Shown here one piece after another: positions 1 through 8,365 of a stretch of 23,252 bases of DNA (position 1 is its first letter; every line of letters starts with the position of its first letter). The stretch covers positions 1 to 23,252 of IMG/VR virus record IMGVR_UViG_3300035670_001275. One strand, written 5' to 3'. The notes under the pieces are model-generated. The model made no database searches. It saw nothing but the letters and a program-made list of their open reading frames with translations, and had not been told where the DNA came from. This DNA is from a virus. Made by a program: the position numbers and the translations under genes.

Positions 1-900
1 TCATCAATGAATTTACTTCACTATGATGAATGGAAAGATACAGATGCTGTTGAAACTATGGTTTATTTCTTGGATGCTGTTGTTACCGAATTTATCAGTA
101 AAATTGATGACATTCGTAACAGTGGTACATTAGAAGGTCAAAGAGCGTTCTTCTACTTGGAAAAGGCTTACAACTTCGCAAAAAGACAAAGAGCTTTAGG
201 TCTTGGTGTTTTGGGTTGGCATTCTTTCCTACAGTCTAAGAACCTACCATTCGATAGCAAACAAACTGCAAAATTGAATGTCGAAGTGTTCAAACTTATA
301 AAAGATAAGTCTTACAAAGCATCTGAAAATTTGGCTGAAATGTTCGGAGAACCTGAAACTTTGATTGGATATGGGAGACGTAATGTGACTCTAAATGCTA
401 TTGCACCCACCACATCATCCGCTTTCATTTTGGGGCAAGTTTCACAATCTATTGAACCTATTTGGTCTAATGCTTATGTGAAAGACGTTGCTAAATTGAA
501 GGTGACTATCAAGAACCCTGTTCTGAAAAAGTTACTTGTTGAACTTGGTAAGGACACAAAAGAAGTGTGGGATAGTATCAAAAAGTATGATGGATCTGTC
601 CAACATTTAGAATTTTTGACAGATGAACAAAAAGATGTCTTTAGAACTTTTGCTGAAATCAATCAATCATCGATTATCAACCAGGCGGCTATTCGTCAAG
701 ATTACATAGATCAGGCTCAGTCTTTAAATCTTATGATTTCTCCTGACATGCCGACCAAGGATGTAAACAAACTTCTGATTGACGCATGGCAGTTGGGTGT
801 CAAAACACTTTACTATCAACACTCTATGAATTCGGCTCAAGCTTTCGCAAGAAAGAAGTTGAATCTAAATGACCTTGAATGCGTGGCTTGTCAGGCATAA
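1..900 (+). CDS. nrdA: Ribonucleoside-diphosphate reductase large (alpha) subunit, class I, C-terminal part (5' truncated by window edge)
   Basis: This is the C-terminal ~299 residues of a class I ribonucleotide reductase alpha subunit, which reduces ribonucleotides to deoxyribonucleotides for phage DNA synthesis. The reading frame is open at base 1, and the first ATG (base 7) is internal: the opening SSMNLLHYDEW fits the segment just after the conserved CNL(S/A)S motif. Visible family landmarks are QRALGLGVLGWHSF (~61-74), the phosphate-binding stretch APTTSSAF followed by SIEP (~132-152), the Tyr-Tyr radical-transfer pair in KTLYYQHS (~268-275), and a C-terminal CVAC pair matching the mobile redox cysteines that accept electrons from thioredoxin or glutaredoxin. 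The catalytic Cys and the ATP-cone, if present, lie upstream of the window. A strong terminator follows directly, so transcription is separated from the structural genes. The beta subunit is not in the window. Confidence 0.95.
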   Translation, partial: SSMNLLHYDEWKDTDAVETMVYFLDAVVTEFISKIDDIRNSGTLEGQRAFFYLEKAYNFAKRQRALGLGVLGWHSFLQSKNLPFDSKQTAKLNVEVFKLIKDKSYKASENLAEMFGEPETLIGYGRRNVTLNAIAPTTSSAFILGQVSQSIEPIWSNAYVKDVAKLKVTIKNPVLKKLLVELGKDTKEVWDSIKKYDGSVQHLEFLTDEQKDVFRTFAEINQSSIINQAAIRQDYIDQAQSLNLMISPDMPTKDVNKLLIDAWQLGVKTLYYQHSMNSAQAFARKKLNLNDLECVACQA

Positions 901-926
901 TAGTGTAATATCATTCATAACGAATG

Positions 927-959
927 AAAAACCCATCACTAACGTGGTGGGTTTTTTTT
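927..959 (+). terminator. Intrinsic (Rho-independent) terminator after nrdA
   Basis: The left arm AAAAACCCATCAC (927-939) pairs with GTGGTGGGTTTTT (944-956) across a TAAC loop, with one T-G wobble. Eight consecutive T residues (952-959) follow. It lies 27 nt after the nrdA stop and closes that transcription unit before the baseplate genes. Confidence 0.93.
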
Positions 960-980
960 ATATCCTAAAAAAAATTTTCG

Positions 981-991
981 AATATATTTAT
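981..991 (+). promoter_or_regulatory. Putative phage promoter-like motif AATATATTTAT upstream of the gp25-like gene
   Basis: This 11-mer lies just after the terminator and 5 nt before the ATG at 997. The same 11-mer recurs at 18887-18897 before another gene. A related form, AAACTATTTAT, occurs at 3351-3361 and 20918-20928. The shared core is TATTTAT, the reverse complement of ATAAATA, which resembles the T4-type late promoter element but on the opposite strand. Whether it acts as promoter, leader or translation signal cannot be read from sequence. Confidence 0.4.
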
Positions 992-996
992 CACAT

Positions 997-1458
997 ATGG
1001 CAAACGGTAAAACATATGGATTAACATTCCCTTTCGTAGATTCATTTGATGGAAAATACTTAGATCTTACTGACTATCCTGCGGAAGAGATCAGAAGTAA
1101 CCTTATTCATCTTCTTTTGACTCGAAAGGGATCACGATATTTTTTACCGAATTTCGGAACAAGACTTTTGGAGTATATTTTTGAACCATTAGATGGTCCC
1201 ACATTCCAAAGTATCGAAGCTGAAATTAGAGACTCGGTACAACTTTTTATGCCACAATTACAACTGACCAACATTTCAATCACCTCACCTACAGGCGAGG
1301 CTGCAGGATTGACAGCAACAGAGGCTGGTGGTGTAATTGACCCCGCAGAGAGGAGATACAATCAAGACGTTGGTGAATATACGGCAACAGTAAGAATTGA
1401 TTATTCGATAAGCAACGACGTATTCAACACAAAAGATTTCGTTATTATAAATATTTAA
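997..1458 (+). CDS. gp25: Baseplate wedge protein, gp25-like (GPW/gp25 family)
   Basis: The 153-aa product matches the gp25/GPW/TssE-type baseplate wedge protein, a small core component that contacts gp6 and helps start sheath assembly in contractile tails. The family signature is clear: a ...LTRKGSRYFLPNFGTRLLEYIFEP... segment (residues ~41-64), in which the Arg-Lys-Gly turn is followed by Asn-Phe-Gly and the conserved Phe-Glu-Pro. An amphipathic helix and the Ile-rich beta strand (TNISIT) follow. T4 gp25 is about 132 aa. The extra length here comes from a polar insertion at ~100-125 before the final strand. The ATG at 997 has no Shine-Dalgarno but sits 5 nt after the AATATATTTAT motif. The gp6-like gene follows after 4 nt, reproducing the T4 order 25-6. 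Confidence 0.92.
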   Translation: MANGKTYGLTFPFVDSFDGKYLDLTDYPAEEIRSNLIHLLLTRKGSRYFLPNFGTRLLEYIFEPLDGPTFQSIEAEIRDSVQLFMPQLQLTNISITSPTGEAAGLTATEAGGVIDPAERRYNQDVGEYTATVRIDYSISNDVFNTKDFVIINI

Positions 1459-1462
1459 GGTT

Positions 1463-3304
1463 ATGGCTGAAAGAAGAATATCCTATACTGTAAGAGATTT
1501 TGCGGCAATCCGACAAGAACTTGTAAACTATACAAAAACATACTATCCAGAATTAATTGATAACTTCAATGACGCCTCAGTATTTTCAGTATTTTTGGAT
1601 TTGAACGCTGCGGTTGCTGACAACCTACACTACCATATCGATAGAAGTATCCAAGAAACAGTTCTACAGTTTGCCCAACAGAGATCCTCAATCTATAATA
1701 TTGCTCGAACTTATGGATTAAAAATACCAGGACAAAGACCATCAATAGCCTTAGTTGATTTTTCAATCACCGTACCGGCATCTGGTGACAAAGAAGATGA
1801 AAGATATTTGGGTATCTTACGAGCTGGAAGTCAGGTGATCGGTTCAGGTCAAATTTTCGAAAACTTGTATGATGTAAACTTTGCATCACCATTCAACCAA
1901 GACGGATTTCCCAACAGGTTAAAAATACCTAATTTCGATGGTAGTGGTAATTTGATTAACTACACAATTACGAAAAGAGAAACTGTTGTAAACGGAATTA
2001 CAAAAGTATTCAAAAGAGTTATAACACCAAATGACGTTCGTCCATTCTTCGAATTCTTCCTACCTGAAAAAAATGTACTTGGTGTAACATCGATTATCCA
2101 AAGAGATGGTACCTCGTATTCTAATGTGCCGACATCACAAGAATTTCTAAGTCCTCAAGGAAGATGGTATGAAGTACCAGCTCTTGCGGATGATAGAGTT
2201 TTTATTGAAGATCCGACTAAGCCTTCAGATAATCCTTCGATAAAAGTTGGAAGATATATTCAAACTCAACAAAGATATATTACAGAATACACTCCTGAAG
2301 GATTTTTGAAAATTACTTTTGGTGGTGGTACGAATACCGCGGAAGATCAACTTAGAGAATTCACCGCACTTGACGTTCCATTGAAAATACAAAGATATCA
2401 AAATAACATGATGTCATTGGGATCAACCCCAAAAGCAAACACCACCTTGTTTATTCAATACAGAATCGGTGGTGGATTGGGTACTAATTTGGGTGTAAAT
2501 GTAATCAATCAGATTGGTGCTGTGGATTTCTTTGTAAACGGACCGTCGGATATCATTAATACATCTGTGATAAATTCATTGGCATGTAATAACGTTACAG
2601 CGGCCATCGGTGGGGCGGGTTATCCATCGACAGAAGAAGTAAGAAATTATGTAACTTATAATTTCTCGGCTCAAAATCGTGCGGTAACAATCAACGATTA
2701 TGAAGCGATAATTAGAAATATGCCGGGTCAATTTGGTGCACCGGCAAAAGTATCGATCACAGAAAACAATAACAAAATTTTGATCAACGTTCTTTCGTAT
2801 GATTCTTCAGGAAATTTAACATCTGAAGTTTCACAAACCATGAAACAAAATCTTGCGGAATATTTGTCAAATTATCGTATGATAAATGATTATGTACAAA
2901 TTGGAAACGCACAAGTTATTGATCTTGCAGTTGATGTTCAAGCGGTGTTAGATTCGGCACAAAATCAAGGGGCGGTTATATCAAATATTATTGATAGAGT
3001 TACAACATTCTTTAGTCCGACTATAAGAGAAATGGGTGAAGATATTTTAGTTTCAGAATTGAGTAGACTTATCCAATCTGAAAATGGTGTTGTAAGTGTA
3101 GGGGAAATTAAAATATTCAACAAAGTTGGGGGTCAATACAGTTCATCTCAAACATCGATGCCCTACTCCGATTTAGCGACCAAAGAAATTTCATTGGTTG
3201 ACAATACTATTTTTGCTGAACCCAATCAGATTTATCAAGTTAGGTTCCCATCTAAGGACATAACAGTACGTGTCAAAAATTATCAGACAACAAACTTCTC
3301 CTAA
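1463..3304 (+). CDS. gp6: Baseplate wedge protein, gp6-like / baseplate J-like
   Basis: The 613-aa product is close to T4 gp6 (about 660 aa), which with gp25 and gp7 forms the wedge and joins neighbouring wedges into the ring around the tail hub. The N-terminus has the family pattern: a YTVRDFAAIRQEL segment, a YYPELIDNFND turn and a long helix ending DNLHYHIDRSIQETVLQFA with a following RSSIYNIARTYGLKIP (~1-90). The J-like part near residues 380-415 shows GYPSTEEVRNY, AQNRAVTINDYEAIIRNMPG and then the alternating beta/alpha C-terminal domain. The start at 1463 lies 4 nt after the gp25-like stop. An AAGG sits only 2 nt before the ATG, too close to be a normal Shine-Dalgarno. The next gene is separated by 75 nt. 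Confidence 0.92.
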   Translation: MAERRISYTVRDFAAIRQELVNYTKTYYPELIDNFNDASVFSVFLDLNAAVADNLHYHIDRSIQETVLQFAQQRSSIYNIARTYGLKIPGQRPSIALVDFSITVPASGDKEDERYLGILRAGSQVIGSGQIFENLYDVNFASPFNQDGFPNRLKIPNFDGSGNLINYTITKRETVVNGITKVFKRVITPNDVRPFFEFFLPEKNVLGVTSIIQRDGTSYSNVPTSQEFLSPQGRWYEVPALADDRVFIEDPTKPSDNPSIKVGRYIQTQQRYITEYTPEGFLKITFGGGTNTAEDQLREFTALDVPLKIQRYQNNMMSLGSTPKANTTLFIQYRIGGGLGTNLGVNVINQIGAVDFFVNGPSDIINTSVINSLACNNVTAAIGGAGYPSTEEVRNYVTYNFSAQNRAVTINDYEAIIRNMPGQFGAPAKVSITENNNKILINVLSYDSSGNLTSEVSQTMKQNLAEYLSNYRMINDYVQIGNAQVIDLAVDVQAVLDSAQNQGAVISNIIDRVTTFFSPTIREMGEDILVSELSRLIQSENGVVSVGEIKIFNKVGGQYSSSQTSMPYSDLATKEISLVDNTIFAEPNQIYQVRFPSKDITVRVKNYQTTNFS

Positions 3305-3325
3305 CCTATAGTTTTTTGAAGATTT

Positions 3326-3347
3326 CATTATTTTATATAAAATAGTG
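3326..3347. repeat. AT-rich palindrome in the gap after the gp6-like gene
   Basis: TATTTTATATAAAATA (3329-3344) is a perfect 16-bp palindrome. It extends to 3326-3347 with two more pairs and one T-G wobble. A second, outer inverted pair (ATAGTTT at 3308-3314 and AAACTAT at 3351-3357) flanks it and overlaps the promoter-like motif. It could be a weak terminator, an operator or a processing hairpin. There is no GC-rich stem or clean T-tract, so terminator function is uncertain. Confidence 0.55.
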
Positions 3348-3350
3348 GAT

Positions 3351-3361
3351 AAACTATTTAT
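3351..3361 (+). promoter_or_regulatory. Putative promoter-like motif AAACTATTTAT upstream of the 1661-aa structural gene
   Basis: This 11-mer is identical to the one at 20918-20928 and shares the TATTTAT core with 981-991 and 18887-18897. It ends 18 nt before the ATG at 3380, in the only gap inside the baseplate block. It is therefore the natural place for transcription to start for the following long cluster. Confidence 0.42.
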
Positions 3362-3379
3362 CATAGAAAGTTTGTTTTA

Positions 3380-6300
3380 ATGTCCAAATCGTATAGAATA
3401 AGAACCCAAGTAGGTGTAGATAGACAAGTGAATGTTCAATTGGATCAGGACTTTGATCAAATTGAAATACTTTCGCTGAAAATTAGAAGTGAAGATGTCT
3501 ACACACGAATGTGTGCTGATTATGGTGTTGTAGTTGGACGCGTATTCACAAATGGGGGGTACGGAGTACCGAATGCAAAACTTTCAATATTCATACCGAT
3601 AGATGATGAAGACTTAAATAATGAAGTAATTCGTGAACTATATCCTTACGAAAGTATTGAAGATACAAATGAAGATGGATATAGATACAATCTTTTACCA
3701 TACGAAAAAAGTCACGGTGGACACGTACCTACAGGAACATTCCCAAGTAGGAATGATGTTCTAACAAATCCTGCACTTATCCAAGTTTATGACAAATATT
3801 ATAAGTTCACAGTAAAAACAAATGGTAGTGGCGATTTCATGATTATGGGTGTTCCAATTGGAACACAAACTCTTGTCATGAATTTGGACCTTTCAGATAT
3901 TGGACCATTCTCCATGTCACCACAAGATTTGGTTAGAATGGGTAGAGCTTCTCAAAGTGACTTCAACACCGCCGACTTTAATAGTTCAGTAGATTTCCAA
4001 TCGTTACCTCAAATTGTGACACTGAACCAAAGTATCAATGTACAACCTTTTTGGGGTCAACCAGAATTATGTGAAGTAGGGATTGTTAGATACGATTTCA
4101 ATCTTGGTGATGTTGGTGTCAGTATAGAGCCGACCTCTATGTTTATGGGGTCTTTAACCACAAATATTGATGATAAGGCAATTGCCAACGGATGTCGACC
4201 ACCAAGTGAAATGGGAAATCTTTGTAACCTAACAACTTCTTCTGGTGAAATAGTTGCAATTAGACAAACTATATTTCAAGACAGTAATGGTTTACCAATT
4301 TTGGAACAAGCAGAATTACCAAATGGTGGTAAAGTAATCGACGAAGAAGGAACTTGGTTGTTGGAAGTACCGATGAATTTGGATTATGTTACAACAAATG
4401 AATTCGGAGAACAAATATTGAGTAATGACCCGAAGGTTGGAGTACCTACAAAAGGAAAGTATAGATTTAAGGTTAAGTATGGGCAATCACCAAGTTTGGA
4501 ATTGTCAGAAACAAGAAGAGCGTATTTTTTAGTTCCAAATGTAAAGGAATATGGTTGGTCTAATTCTGTTACCGACCCATACTATAGTTTGAACACAAAC
4601 TCTCAAAACTATAAAGATTTATTAGGATCTTATTATTTCGGACTTGATTGGTCGGGATATACCAATCCACAAGCCGCAGTTAATTGTGAGGATACATTCT
4701 ATGAATTCGCCTATAATAAAGTTTATACGGTTTCTGGACTTATCGACCAATATTTTAAAGGTTTGAATCGGGGTAATTTTATTGGAATCAAAGAAATTAC
4801 TGATTCACAGTGTGCTTCGGAAAATAACAAATATCCGGCAACAGATGGCGTTAGGAATTTCGATTTATTATTTTTTATTGTCAATATTTTACTGACAATC
4901 CTATCGCCATTAGCGATTGTATTGATACCCGTTTTACACTTTGTTGCCCAATTTTGGCCAATATTTAGAACAATCATAAAGTTTGTATTCCCCACATATT
5001 GGAATATTTCAGCTGTTATCATGATAGTTACCGCACTGGGTTCTGGAGGTATTGCATGGGGATTACTCGGACAGGCGGTATTTAACTTCGCCTTAGCAGC
5101 TGCTTGGAACGCACTAGTATCACCACTTTTAGATAATTTCACATTGAAAGAATTGAAACTACCAATGTTGAGTTATCCCGACTGTGAGGCGTGTGACTGT
5201 GAAATTAAAGATTTGAATTTAAATTATCCTGGATTCGATGTTGCATACGGTGGAGTTCCAAATCGTAATGTTGGACCATATGTCATACAATATCGAAATA
5301 GTGATTCTTTATTAATACAATCTAATAGTTCAACTACGTGGGGAGATCTTACAGGTGACCCGAGTAATACTGACCCGCAAGGTATTGACTCTAGTTTATA
5401 TCCGAGTGGAACCCAAACAGAAAGGGATGAAAAATACCAATCTGACATTGCAGGATTTCAGTATGCTTTGGGTGGTTATCCAAGCGGACCATCCGTAGGT
5501 ATGAGTGTGGTTACAGTACCAAGTCAAAACATCACAAATCCAGGATTACTTCAAGCTAACATTATTCTATCGCAATCAATGAATCTTGCTAACATCAGAG
5601 AAAGATATTTTGAGGATTCTAATGTCATACAAACTACGGTTTCTAATACAAGTCTCATTTCTGATAGTGTGACTGATAATGTTATGGTTTTATTGATGCA
5701 ACCTGGTACACTTATTCCTGAGGGTACTCTGATGAGTTTTGTGGACCCTACGACAATTACCGATTTGAACTTATCTTCCACAACTCAAAACCAATTTGGT
5801 AACTATTCGATTACAGGAACATCTCAAACAGGTGTTATTTCTAAAACTATTACTTACATACAAACAAACGGATTACCTGCCACCGCTAATTTATATATTA
5901 CTGGAAGTACGTCTGATTCTTATTATAAACGTGCTACTGGAGTTGAGTACTTCCAAGTTTTAACTGGTATGACAGCATTGGATGTTGAAAATACATTAAG
6001 TCCTTCGGGTTCACTTTTACGAAAATATTTCATTGACAAAACCCAATACATTGGATACAGAGATAGTGCTGGTAATTCGAGAAATGTTACTTTGAACTCT
6101 TTGAAATCGATTGGTGATAATTGGGAGAATTATGTTTTCTATTTCGTTGTAAGAGGTGTTGATCCTTATACCGAAAAACAAAATATAAAATATGATTTAT
6201 CAAAATTATTTGGTTATGCTTTAGGGAGTAATAGTGTTTCAGTTGAAGGTTCATATTATTTGAATATACCTATACAACCAAACTCGGGAAGCGGATCGTG

Positions 6301-8365
6301 GAGGACAAATGGTAAGACACCTGAAAGTCACCAAACACCGTATAGTTCATCGCCACTTTATCATGTACCATTTAATTTTTCGGTATCCCAACAAGATTTT
6401 CAGTCAGTAACAACGAATTCAATAAGTTATTATTCTTCATTGGATAAAGATCAATTTGGGTTTACACCTCATCCGGGATATTATCCTTTACAGAACTTTC
6501 TGAATAGTGTATATACTGTTGGGAGTGGACCTTCTATGTCGGATGATGGGTCGATAAATCAGGGTGTTAGATTTCAAGGTATAGGACCGTCCGCACTTTA
6601 TCAAGGTGTTATTGAGGGTGGTTCATTAGCCGCTGGTCAGTCAATTCGATACTCATTATATTCACCAAAATATTCGAGTAGTTTGAATGTTACAATTTCT
6701 TATAGTAATATCTTATCAAATCCCAAATTAGTTTTGAGATCTGACAGATTACCAACTTCAGACGTTTTGAATAATTCAGGACTCAATTCATTTAGTTTGT
6801 ATTTGAATCCAAACTTTGCAATTTATTTATTGGATGATTCACAACAAGGACAACCAATTGTACTACCTGGTGGTTTTGGTTTGGGACAACAAGTTGAGGG
6901 TCAAGGTTTAGATAATACTTTCGACAGAGTCATATCATCTTTCAGTTGTTCAGGAATGGTGCCATTAGCTTGTTATGGAAAAGATTCTAACGGTGGTTTA
7001 ATTATTAAGACACCGTGTCCTGCAAATGAAAATCCTGTGAGGGTTCAAGATGGTTGTTACGATTTGTTATCACCTGATGACCGAGGAAGTTATATCAGAA
7101 CTATTAGACCGGCAATTCAAAATTATTTTGAATGGTTACAAAGATTTAGACTAACTTTCGCATTTTGTCGTGGAGTTTTTTCTCACATATTTGTTAATTC
7201 TTGGATAAACGGAAATTTATATGCATTCCCATTCAAAAATAAGCCGAGTTTTGATTCAAATAATAGATTACAAGTAAGACAGATAACTGGTGTTGCACCA
7301 TTCCAACAGGTAAAATATTCATTCTGTGCAGACACAATTGTATTTGATCCCAATTCAAATAATTTTTACTACAGATCAAGTCCTTGGGATGAGATTAATT
7401 CAAGATTCATCGGAAAAGCATCCCCAACATCAACAGCTGGAGGTATTATCCCGGGTATTCAAATTGATCCGTTGAATCAATATAATTTATTATATCCAAC
7501 GACTATCATGGATTTAGGTCCTAAATATATTTGGAGTAAGGACGTTATTTTGTCACCTAATTATTATGGATATCAAATGGACAATCTTAATTCCACATCA
7601 TGGAATGAGATTGATAATTTATCTCAAATTTTCATTATATCACGATTGGTAAATGTTACTTTCTTACAGCAAGTATTATCAAGTGGCCAGGCGGCTTTAT
7701 CAGAATTTTTTACAAGAGATGGTCAAAGAATAGATGGTGACTACGCACAGATGCTACAGATAAATTCTCAGTATGGTATTTCCCCATTTAACGAAGGAAA
7801 CTACGTTGATGACCCATCAGTTCCTGGTGACAACCCAATATACATATCAACCACAAACAATGGATCTTCTGTCTTTGGGTTATTTTATAATTCTTATCCT
7901 GAATCAAGAGATTTGATTAGTCCAAGAAGAATTGACCGAAATAATACAGGCTCCGTACTCATCGCAGATTATTTGGAAGTCAAATCCCAAGAGGTCCCGT
8001 TCTATCAGTGGAGAAACAACGCTTACACACCATTAGGTGCATCTTCAGAACCATCAATTTTTGGAAATGATCGTAATACTTGGTATTCAGTGATATCTGG
8101 ATTTAGAGGTTTGAACATATTGTCGAAAAAATACCAAGAACTTGATAGACTTAATACACCATTCTTTATAGGTAATAATGGACAGATAGAAAACAAGGTT
8201 GGATATATTTTCCAAAGAAATCCTGCGGGTGAATATGAACCTCAAAATTCTGGTGGATATAATTTTACTACATTAAATTCTGCACCTTGGTATTTCTACT
8301 TTGGTCTCAAGACGGGTGGTAGTGCGATGGATAAATATAGACAGTTATATATTGGTGGAGAATGA
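3380..8365 (+). CDS. Very large virion structural protein (baseplate/tail associated), unknown function, with an internal hydrophobic segment
   Basis: This 1661-aa protein does not match a family I can name. Near the N-terminus, GVVVGRVFTNGGYGVPNAKL (~48-67) and KTNGSGDFMIMGVPIGTQTL (~147-166) look like the two halves of a carboxypeptidase-regulatory-like (Cna-B-type) beta sandwich with an insert between them. Residues ~494-588 are strikingly hydrophobic and could form two or three membrane-spanning helices (for example LLFFIVNILLTILSPLAIVL). A Cys cluster, CEACDCE, follows at ~602-608. The remaining ~1050 residues are Ser/Asn/Gly/Tyr-rich and beta-like. It follows the gp6-like gene, where T4 has gp7, but similarity to gp7 is not visible. 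The stop overlaps the next start (ATGA at 8362). There is no Shine-Dalgarno. A baseplate or tail-periphery role is inferred from position only. Confidence 0.8.
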   Translation: MSKSYRIRTQVGVDRQVNVQLDQDFDQIEILSLKIRSEDVYTRMCADYGVVVGRVFTNGGYGVPNAKLSIFIPIDDEDLNNEVIRELYPYESIEDTNEDGYRYNLLPYEKSHGGHVPTGTFPSRNDVLTNPALIQVYDKYYKFTVKTNGSGDFMIMGVPIGTQTLVMNLDLSDIGPFSMSPQDLVRMGRASQSDFNTADFNSSVDFQSLPQIVTLNQSINVQPFWGQPELCEVGIVRYDFNLGDVGVSIEPTSMFMGSLTTNIDDKAIANGCRPPSEMGNLCNLTTSSGEIVAIRQTIFQDSNGLPILEQAELPNGGKVIDEEGTWLLEVPMNLDYVTTNEFGEQILSNDPKVGVPTKGKYRFKVKYGQSPSLELSETRRAYFLVPNVKEYGWSNSVTDPYYSLNTNSQNYKDLLGSYYFGLDWSGYTNPQAAVNCEDTFYEFAYNKVYTVSGLIDQYFKGLNRGNFIGIKEITDSQCASENNKYPATDGVRNFDLLFFIVNILLTILSPLAIVLIPVLHFVAQFWPIFRTIIKFVFPTYWNISAVIMIVTALGSGGIAWGLLGQAVFNFALAAAWNALVSPLLDNFTLKELKLPMLSYPDCEACDCEIKDLNLNYPGFDVAYGGVPNRNVGPYVIQYRNSDSLLIQSNSSTTWGDLTGDPSNTDPQGIDSSLYPSGTQTERDEKYQSDIAGFQYALGGYPSGPSVGMSVVTVPSQNITNPGLLQANIILSQSMNLANIRERYFEDSNVIQTTVSNTSLISDSVTDNVMVLLMQPGTLIPEGTLMSFVDPTTITDLNLSSTTQNQFGNYSITGTSQTGVISKTITYIQTNGLPATANLYITGSTSDSYYKRATGVEYFQVLTGMTALDVENTLSPSGSLLRKYFIDKTQYIGYRDSAGNSRNVTLNSLKSIGDNWENYVFYFVVRGVDPYTEKQNIKYDLSKLFGYALGSNSVSVEGSYYLNIPIQPNSGSGSWRTNGKTPESHQTPYSSSPLYHVPFNFSVSQQDFQSVTTNSISYYSSLDKDQFGFTPHPGYYPLQNFLNSVYTVGSGPSMSDDGSINQGVRFQGIGPSALYQGVIEGGSLAAGQSIRYSLYSPKYSSSLNVTISYSNILSNPKLVLRSDRLPTSDVLNNSGLNSFSLYLNPNFAIYLLDDSQQGQPIVLPGGFGLGQQVEGQGLDNTFDRVISSFSCSGMVPLACYGKDSNGGLIIKTPCPANENPVRVQDGCYDLLSPDDRGSYIRTIRPAIQNYFEWLQRFRLTFAFCRGVFSHIFVNSWINGNLYAFPFKNKPSFDSNNRLQVRQITGVAPFQQVKYSFCADTIVFDPNSNNFYYRSSPWDEINSRFIGKASPTSTAGGIIPGIQIDPLNQYNLLYPTTIMDLGPKYIWSKDVILSPNYYGYQMDNLNSTSWNEIDNLSQIFIISRLVNVTFLQQVLSSGQAALSEFFTRDGQRIDGDYAQMLQINSQYGISPFNEGNYVDDPSVPGDNPIYISTTNNGSSVFGLFYNSYPESRDLISPRRIDRNNTGSVLIADYLEVKSQEVPFYQWRNNAYTPLGASSEPSIFGNDRNTWYSVISGFRGLNILSKKYQELDRLNTPFFIGNNGQIENKVGYIFQRNPAGEYEPQNSGGYNFTTLNSAPWYFYFGLKTGGSAMDKYRQLYIGGE

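Noticed and set aside
7-9. ATG at base 7 as the start of the ribonucleotide reductase gene
   Set aside because: The frame is open to base 1, and the protein begins in the middle of the conserved reductase core, so this Met is internal.
1446-1453. Exact T4 late-promoter consensus TATAAATA
   Set aside because: It lies within the last codons of the gp25-like gene, only 9 nt before the next ATG, and the AT-rich codons for Ile-Ile-Asn-Ile explain it. Kept only as a weak note in the motif finding.
4723-5142. Antisense 139-aa open frame opposite the hydrophobic segment
   Set aside because: It is a shadow of the 1661-aa gene with no conserved features, and all other genes are on the + strand.
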